Positions 57,401 through 64,000 of a stretch of 64,000 nt of DNA are shown one piece after another. The stretch is from Apophysomyces variabilis. Taxonomy: Eukaryota > Mucoromycota > Mucoromycetes > Mucorales > Mucoraceae. Within the stretch, counting starts at the first letter, position 1. Each line of letters begins with the position of its first letter. A program made the position numbers and the translations under genes. Under the pieces are notes generated by a model. The model was given only the letters and a program-made list of their open reading frames with translations, was not told the DNA's origin and searched no databases. The DNA lies in contig MZZL01000399.1 of the NCBI GenBank assembly GCA_002749535.1, forward strand, positions 577,207 to 641,206. The letters run 5' to 3'.

Positions 57401-59386
57401 TTACTGATCTTCGTCATGCTTGAATTTATCTGTGCACTGGTCGAATAAGGATGGACGAATGTCCATAAATAGTTTCAATGCATTATACACAAGGCCGTGA
57501 ATTGTCCTATAGATAATGAGAAAGCTTAACGCTTGTGAACAGCATGGTACCTGTTCCAGTGTGATCTTGAATGTTTGTATAAGGGGGGAAACATAATTGG
57601 CATTATTGTATCGATGTTATCGCTGATGAGATTTACTATATACTCGTTGTTCCAGTAGTACAGAGCCCGCTCTGCAACCTGAAAATGAGGGCTGGAAACA
57701 CACTGCGCCAATTGCTGAAACAGAGGTATCATTATTTTTTTGAATTCGACTGCATCTGTCACGTCCAAAATTTCTTCAATTTCATTAAGGAACATGACCT
57801 CCTTAGCACTATTGACTTTCGGCCAATACCGTAGCAAACTATACACAACCTATGGGATGCCGTTAAAGACAACAAGCGACTGGAACATTGCGTATCTTAT
57901 ATTTACTTCTGATGTCAAAGCTGGGTCCTTCTCCAGAAATTGTACCACACAATAGGCCAGCTGCGGGTGGTACAGTGCCAGAGGAGATGGTTTATGCAAA
58001 GGCATTAAAACTTTGCTTAAAAATATCTTATGTTCCTCTTTTAGCGGCAGTGCGAAGCCGTTAATGATACTATAAACATAACCGTCTGTGAATTGAACCG
58101 CTAACAAGACCTTTTTTACCTTCCAAGTATTTCCAGCAGCTCTGCTATTCCATTAAAGTGCTCTGATTCATAGATAAACTGAAAAAAAATATTGTTGATG
58201 GATCGCCTAATAAACGCACGCAAGTTCAAGAATTTCCCATATAATCTGTGTAACGTTGTCTTCAGGAAGTCGCGTTCACGAGGATCCTCGCTGTCAAACA
58301 GTTCAAGTAGCTAGATTCGTATGAGATATATCATCTAAATCGCAGTTGTGCATTTTTATTACCTGCAAAATGAACTTCTGATCAATGTACTTCTTCGCAA
58401 TATGCACGTTAAAATCAGGAGACTCAACGAATCGTAAAAAGAATTCATATACTAGCTGCAAATGTGGCCATGCTGATTCCAACACAGGTTCGTCTTCTTC
58501 TGGATCGAATGCTTCAACCGTGCTAAGAGGAGGTGGGATCGTTCGAAACAGATTGATAGTAAACTAGAACGCTTTAGGTCAGATGCATACAAATTTTTCT
58601 CAGAAAAGATGTTACCATCCGAATAACGTCGGGATAGATACTATCGGTGATAGTCCCTCTTGTCGTGGCGACGTACTCAAGCATCTCTTGAAGAGCCTGT
58701 CGCTTAATTTCCTTCCCTTTAAGGTCCGAAGATGCGTCATTGAAATCAAATAGAACCATGCATTGATGAAGCTTTCTGACAAAGAGTTCGTGTCTCTGTG
58801 ATGGTGGAACCTCTGTATAGGATTGTCAATTCTAGCTTACATCTATAGTCTTAATGACGTTTACCGTTAAAGTGTGGATATTTTTCAAGCTCTACTTTTT
58901 CACGAACATGGAAGCGTGAAGATTTCTGTCGTCGTGGTCCCTTGCCAACAGGGATTGTGTCTTTGGGTGTCGATTTCAGTCTATTCATAGCCATATTCTT
59001 TGGACCATCAACAGGTCTCCCAGTTAAAGAATTTCGTACGGGTGACGCAGCCTATTTTTATCTTAATACGAGTACGCGCTAGCATTGTAGAAACCCACAT
59101 TGACAAAGCTTGGTTGGCTATCGTCTTGCTGGTCAATAGTGGTAATGGTCACGCTGGTTGCTGGTTTGGCTGCTTCTTGCTGTTGAGAATTTTGTCCAGT
59201 TGAAACAGGGGATATGGACTTTTGCGAGGATGTTGACCGAGGAGATTGGTTAGATTGCTGCTTTTGCGACTGAGATTTCGAATCATTTTGATGAGAAGAT
59301 TTACTTCTTGAAAGCTAGCAACATGTGAATCAAGCAACGTCTCAGATATGGATAATGCTTACAACACCCTTCAGTCCTTTCATCAT
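57401..59386 (-). CDS. RTS1: PP2A regulatory subunit B56 (B')
   Basis: Nine exons on the minus strand: 59386-59363, 59314-59099, 59051-58865, 58812-58616, 58563-58363, 58310-58120, 58069-57907, 57849-57551, 57506-57401. They give 527 residues. After a Gln/Ser-rich tail the conserved B56 array runs continuously: [117 protein letters not shown] and [15 protein letters not shown]. It directs PP2A to substrates in stress response, cytokinesis and chromosome cohesion. The start [13 protein letters not shown] was chosen over an upstream ATG (59498) because it splices cleanly and resembles other fungal B56 N-termini. All junctions are GT-AG. Confidence 0.95.
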
Positions 59387-60280
59387 TGTGCCCAGAATTT
59401 GGGAGGAGGCTTACAAGAGCCAGAGCAAAAGTTAAACACAGGTAAACTTTTTGAAGAGAGGAGAAAACCTCCTTTGATAGCTCCCGCTCTGACTGCATTC
59501 ACGCCCAAACCTAAGTCCCGGCGCTAAAATGATTAACCGCCATATGTTTGCTTTTGCTGGGACAGACAAACATCAAAATCAGGAATATATTCGCGGAGAA
59601 GTCCGTTTTCCAAGATCTCATCCATCCTTACAGAATACTTTAAAATACTACATAAGGTTGAAGCAGTAAGTCCACTTTAAGCTTGCTAATTGAAATGCCG
59701 TTTCTACATAAAGTTTCAATAGACGGGTAGTATTATTCATGGATATCTCCTTTTCTACATCAACGATAAGCAATAACCACGTAGAAGTGAACAAACAAGT
59801 GATACTCCTAGGAATTATGCTTCCATCTCGTGCATCTTCGTTTTATACTACAGATGCGCGAAGGCTCGTATTAGCCCGCTATGGGTAGAACGTCGAAATG
59901 CAGCACTAACGAAGTCGGACGCGCCCAAATACTCCACTGGCACTGACAAGAACGCTGACAGAAGTCACAAAACCATGACACATTCCAACCTTTGTATTCA
60001 ACTGTTACTTATGATTAAAGGCAATTGCACAAAAAATAGAAATAAAGGACAAAGGTCGAACTAAAGGAGATTGGATTAAAGTCCTGCAAATAAGATGCGA
60101 CTTACCATGGAACTAGTATGTATTCGATGCTTAACAAGAATCACATAGAAACCTTTAAAGAATATCATGGAATTTAAGAAATGTTAAAGGCTTCAATTAT
60201 TCATACTTATGTCCATATGGAGTGCTGTTAGGAAGATCAAACGAACAATGTACTATCAGTAAGATTCATACACTGCACAA
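59387..60280. other. Upstream of the B56 gene, no gene seen
   Basis: AT-rich sequence containing the presumed promoter. No ORF or repeat is recognised up to the TIR element at 60281. Confidence 0.4.
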
Positions 60281-60798
60281 TAGGAAGACGTCCGCTAAAC
60301 CATAATAGGGAGAAATGTTGTGCCGAGTTGTACAGAGGCCAAATAAAGCTCTGAGTACTACACAGCATATATTCTGACTCTCCGATATAAAACGTGCAGC
60401 AAGAAATGTCATGTCGTACTGTCGCATATGTAGGTGAGCAAGAGTAGTAGGAGCAATATAAGTCTCGATAGAGAAAGAAACTAGAGTACAAATGATTCCA
60501 ACTTTTTTAACGTCTAGATCAAGTCTCATTATATATCTAGGTGTGACGCCAAACCCAGTAGTGAAATAGTTCTTCTAAGACGGTGGACGCGTAATCTGAT
60601 CTCTCTACGATAAATAAATGGTCTCATCAACATCTTGTTATACGTTTCTATCGCACCAGTACTTCAGCAGATTGACAGACGGCAAACACTAATCTTTAAG
60701 TAATCCAGATATCGTGTAGGACAAATATACACTTTGGATGATTGTACGACTTGACACGACAAATTTCCCTATTACGGTTCGGCGGATGTCGTGTCCTA
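60281..60798 (-). mobile_element. TIR element copy B (non-autonomous, both ends present)
   Basis: About 518 bp carry near-identical terminal inverted repeats of roughly 45-48 bp: the left end reads GACGTCCGCTAAACCATAAT inward and the right end, read inward on the other strand, GACATCCGCCGAACCGTAAT. The interior is a close, inverted copy of 28163-28632. It carries one conserved short ORF (MRLDLDVKK...) and no transposase. The size and TIRs suggest a MITE-like element. Confidence 0.8.
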
Positions 60799-61760
60799 AG
60801 TAATTCCCCAGAGAGAAATCGTCGTAAACATACATTCCGTTAGCTTCAACTTACAAATTGGCAATTTGTCGAAGTTGTTTTCTTCGACAATAGTCAACAT
60901 CACTAGAATCGTCATAATATTAAGTGTCGCTTGCTTCATTGTTCTTGTTGCCAGACTAAGGTCAGTGATACATTTTGTCAGTGCCATATACTGGCTATCG
61001 TCCTAGTTGGGATCATAGTTCGCTGTTTCAGAAGACAAGAATGTTGTTAATTCATCCATTAAAGTTGCTGGTCATTGCCGTTATTTCATTGTGTATGTCT
61101 TAAATGGCAGCGTCTCATGCTTTTCTAATAACTCTCGGATATATGACTGATAAGTGGCAGAAAGCTGTGTTATGTTGGTGGCATGAAAGAACAAGGAATT
61201 GTTAGTGATGTTGCTACGTTGAAGGTTGTTGCCCTTATTGCTGATGTTGCTGTCGCTCAAAGAAATATTCCAGCTTGTACAGGAAGTTGTTGTTGTAAAG
61301 ACCAAGTCCTTTTCTTATCGATAGATATAACGGGGAAAAAGATGGCCGAATTAGCTTTCTGAGTTTCGTTTCCAAGTCAATTAGGTATCAAGGTCTGACT
61401 TCCGTTTGAGCAAGGTATAGCATAATTGGTCTGAATGTCTCCCGAAAGTCACTTTGGGATGGCAAAAATAAATTGTTGCCAGCCGTGTCAGAATAGATAG
61501 GCACTGCTCTGTTGTAACAGTCTGGCACAATCTGTGGACAGTCAACGGAATCAAACCAACAGCTGCTTGGAACGGCTAAATCGAAATTGTTCAAGGTTGG
61601 TACAACGTCCTGCTCGTCTATTACACCTACAAAATCTGCTCAGTGTCTGACCGATTAAGCAAGATATTAATGGTAGCCATAGCTTTGTAAACTTGTTCTT
61701 GTTCTTGATGTACCGATCTCGTCTCTTCTTTCACGCGGATTCTTAAATTTCTTCTTCATA
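60799..61760 (-). other. Unrecognised minus-strand ORF series
   Basis: Three open segments (near 61750-61388, 61305-61081 and 60987-60796) could be exons of one minus-strand gene. The first might read MKKKFKNPRERRDE..., then across an intron PTLNNFDLAVPSSCWFDSVD and IVPDCYNRAVPIYSDTAGNN. The second has SCTSWNISLSDSNISNKGNN and is Asn/Ser-rich. I do not recognise a family, the joins are speculative, and the segments could be chance or decayed. Confidence 0.25.
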
Positions 61761-62265
61761 TATTGCATGAGCTATACAACGGAAGCCACGGTTGCTGTTT
61801 GTTTGAGACTCCAAACCAAGCCCCAGCCAGGACATTCATTGTCTAGCTCGGTGTGTGACACCTAGCATTCCCCAGTTTGTCACGACCGAACAGGTCACGA
61901 ATTCCTTAGAATTTGCTCGGCTGTGATCATGATGTAAGCGAGGATGGACCAACATATACAAGGCAACATCCATATCAAGCGCATGAAAGTCTCCATGGAT
62001 CAAGCCAAGCGCGAAATATTGGTCCGACCAACAATTATGGTTTTACTACACAAACGGTGTATGGCGCAATGCTCATGACATCGTCGCGTATGACTATAAC
62101 CCATTGGAAGGATCCGACTTTTCAAGTATTAAGTGCATAACTGATCCGATATTCCGTTCATTATTATACCCATTACTTCTATGCTATATAACATACGTGC
62201 AGTTATTGGTTACGAAAGATTCACAGTGATTACTCCTAAAGTATAAATTCATCTTTTCTAAAGCT
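61761..62265. other. Intergenic, no gene seen
   Basis: A short plus-strand ORF (61913-62140) has no family features. I see nothing else. Confidence 0.35.
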
Positions 62266-62649
62266 TTATATTTCTGAGCGCAAATCTCTGTAAAATTTGC
62301 TGAGCGAAACTTCCTGTCGTTGCTCCTCTTTTAGAATCGGTTTACAACCTGACTTTTTGCGAACGCCAAAGATACTATTATCACGTTCACCGTATTGCTT
62401 AACACATCTCTGAGCGGTACGGATACCAGTATCCGACTGTTCAGCTGCAGCGTATGCGCTCAAACACTTGTCTATCTTCATTTTAAAGAACCGCTCCTTA
62501 TCCCTAACAGTATACCGAGTATTCTCACGTTTTTCAGCTGCTTCCTTCATATAAATGTCTTCATTACTTGGCTTATCTATCTGTATCCGATAATGACGAT
62601 GAGAGCGCCGCTGAAAAGATTCTAAAGCTAAATTTGCAAGATTTTCCAA
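62266..62649 (-). pseudogene. Transposase helix-turn-helix fragment
   Basis: An open frame without a proximal ATG reads RYTVRDKERFFKMKIDKCLS, then IRTAQRCVKQYGERDNSIFG and KKSGCKPILKEEQRQ. The pattern (helix, turn, recognition helix, Gly/Lys linker) resembles N-terminal DNA-binding domains of Tc1/mariner-type transposases. No catalytic domain follows, because the frame stops at 62266. It is probably a truncated relic. Confidence 0.45.
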
Positions 62650-63744
62650 GTAGTTACTATGTGAAGCAAGTTTCTCAACAATAAAATGTTCTTCGCCAAT
62701 AAGATATCCATAGAATCGGGATTGCCGCGCCCATCAAAAATATTCCCTCCCCACTTTCGGTACGAGGGTAAAAAAGTAAGGGAGGCCAATAGGTGTTGAA
62801 GGGCTTGAAAGGATCAATAGAAGCGATGGAGCCATTCTATCGACTCCGACCAAGAGAACTTGGAACCAAAATTAAACTGCAGAGGTGCAAGTGGTCAAAT
62901 TCATGTATGAGGGAACATATTTCCTGCTATTGTTGAATCCGGGGTAGACCGGTATAACAAGAAAGGAAAAGGTGTGTTGGTGCAAATCCAGGCAGGTTAT
63001 CGCGTGCTGACTGGATAAGTGATGGATCGGGTGTCTAGAACACGGTTCCGGTGAACCGCCAGCTAGCCATCCGGAGACCATCGTATACAGCGACTTTGTT
63101 TTTGGTGGACCATAAGCAGCCAGAGTATGGGATCGATAACATAGCGTACGACGACGACCTTAATTTTCCATTGGATAGTAACATTACTTTTGTCAACGCT
63201 ATAGAGTACGTCCACAGGAACGTTCTTAGCTGCTATGTTATTGTGGTGCTTTGCGTTGGTGTCACCATGATAGTTCCTTCCGCCTATCCCGACAAAGTAC
63301 GTAGTTACTTAGCATTTCCTTTTTCGCATTTGACTGGATTTATCTTGTCCCTCAACATATGTCACACTACGTGGAATATCTGTCCCTGGAATGGTCCTAC
63401 CTGGAACCGTTTCATGTATCATACTGCGGACGTTCGATTTCTTTTGGAAAATTAAAACAAGTTGCCCAGAAATTAGCCCATAGATTCTGCGCCATACAGA
63501 AGTTTCTGTTCATGTGAAATTACTTACATGCCAATTATTCAACCTTTTGAGAGTATCCAATATAAGGATGAAGAGCTACGGCAAAACCTTGACAAGACGC
63601 CCGTATATTCTCAAATTTTAAATCCAATCCTGGGCGAAAAGAGGCAAACACAAATCAAATGATACTATTTTTGCACTGTGACTCATGCCACTGGTTGCAC
63701 GAAACAAGTGGCACAGCACATTGACTTTTAGACGCCCTACGCCA
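62650..63744. other. Intergenic with unrecognised ORF
   Basis: A plus-strand open frame (63051-63455) includes a hydrophobic stretch (RNVLSCYVIVVLCVGVTMIV) and may contain a GTACGT donor at 63298. No family is recognised. Otherwise nothing is seen. Confidence 0.3.
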
Positions 63745-63752
63745 TATATAAG
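63745..63752 (+). promoter_or_regulatory. TATA-box-like element
   Basis: TATATAAG lies 69 nt upstream of the ATG at 63814, a plausible core promoter distance for the edge gene. Confidence 0.35.
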
Positions 63753-63813
63753 ATTTCCCCATAGAATGCATCTACCTTATTCCGCTTTTAACCGCTCTCA
63801 CTTCACAAAAGCC

Positions 63814-64000
63814 ATGCCAGTACAAAGCTCCCTTTTCAGAGTTTCAAAAGCCACACAAGCTAAGCTGATATTCGATAAAATCCTTACGCTCCTGGAAAGG
63901 ATGTCGGAGGAGGCGTTTTGGGAAGGCCTACTTGGACCACGACTGTCAAATCTATGCAAAAAGTATTTTGGAAACGACGTTGTGTTACTCAGTGTCGTTT
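63814..64000 (+). CDS. Partial unrecognised gene at the window edge
   Basis: An ATG frame stays open to the last base: MPVQSSLFRVSKATQAKLIF, then DKILTLLERMSEEAFWEGLL and GPRLSNLCKKYFG. A TATA-like element lies upstream. The helical, Leu-rich sequence looks like a real N-terminus, but I do not recognise it. The 3' part is outside the window. Confidence 0.4.
   Translation, partial: MPVQSSLFRVSKATQAKLIFDKILTLLERMSEEAFWEGLLGPRLSNLCKKYFGNDVVLLSVV

Noticed and set aside
59301..59498. Upstream ATG at 59498 for the B56 gene
   Set aside because: Its frame does not splice into the B56 frame as naturally as ATG 59386, which is followed by a clean donor and gives a B56-like N-terminus.
1..64000. CRISPR arrays, bacterial operons, tRNA and rRNA genes
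   Set aside because: No spaced direct-repeat array, ribosome-binding-site pattern, tRNA box pair or rRNA segment was recognised by eye. A tRNA scan was not possible.

Overview
The window reads as nuclear DNA of an early-diverging filamentous fungus, most likely Mucoromycota (Mucorales-like). Reasons: many short GT-AG introns (about 41-90 nt) inside recognisable fungal genes; fungal-type orthologues (Pcl cyclin, Orm, Psd2 with C2 domains, Rom2-type RhoGEF, Rts1-type B56); a minor-spliceosome AT-AC intron; a Crinkler-type header gene; and mobile genes of kinds I associate with Mucoromycota (Fanzor/TnpB-like nuclease, OTU and DUF6729-type proteins). Exon boundaries were placed by eye from splice motifs, reading frame and family similarity. 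The exon sums of the main models are multiples of three, but start codons and single junctions may be off.

Layout. 0.4-3.7 kb: Pcl-type cyclin and an ORM sphingolipid regulator. 4.6-6.1 kb (minus): a Nup98-type C-terminal domain protein without FG repeats, facing a tiny SVIP-like p97-binding protein (6.6-7.1 kb). 7.6-9.8 kb (minus): vacuolar-type serine carboxypeptidase in 11 exons. 9.8-14.3 kb: no clear gene. 14.3-15.2 kb: Crinkler-like gene. 16.0-18.0 kb: AVT3-type amino acid transporter. 19.1-20.8 kb: Pho85/Cdk5-type kinase with an AT-AC intron. 20.9-22.2 kb (minus): L-2-hydroxyglutarate dehydrogenase-like. 22.8-25.7 kb: UTP13. 26.7-32.6 kb: an island of mobile genes (OTU fragment, TIR element, DUF6729-type transposase-like gene). 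33.9-36.1 kb (minus): membrane-anchored aldehyde dehydrogenase. 36.4 kb: small orphan gene. 37.3-41.3 kb (minus): phosphatidylserine decarboxylase PSD2, interrupted by a 227-N gap. 42.6-46.9 kb: Fanzor-like gene. 48.3-52.7 kb: DEP-DH-PH-CNH RhoGEF. 53.2-55.1 kb (minus): chaperonin subunit CCT7. 57.4-59.4 kb (minus): PP2A B56 subunit. 60.3-63.8 kb: a second copy of the TIR element in opposite orientation, a transposase HTH fragment and unrecognised ORFs. A partial gene runs off the right edge.

Functional links. The Pcl cyclin and the Pho85/Cdk5-type kinase belong to partner families. ORM (sphingolipid), PSD2 (phosphatidylethanolamine) and the fatty-aldehyde-type dehydrogenase touch membrane lipid metabolism. 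RhoGEF and B56 are stress and cell-wall signalling components. These are scattered housekeeping genes, not an operon-like cluster.

The most notable content is the Fanzor-like locus: a long multi-exon gene whose C-terminal half keeps a TnpB/RuvC-type architecture with all expected acidic residues and two zinc-binding cysteine pairs.
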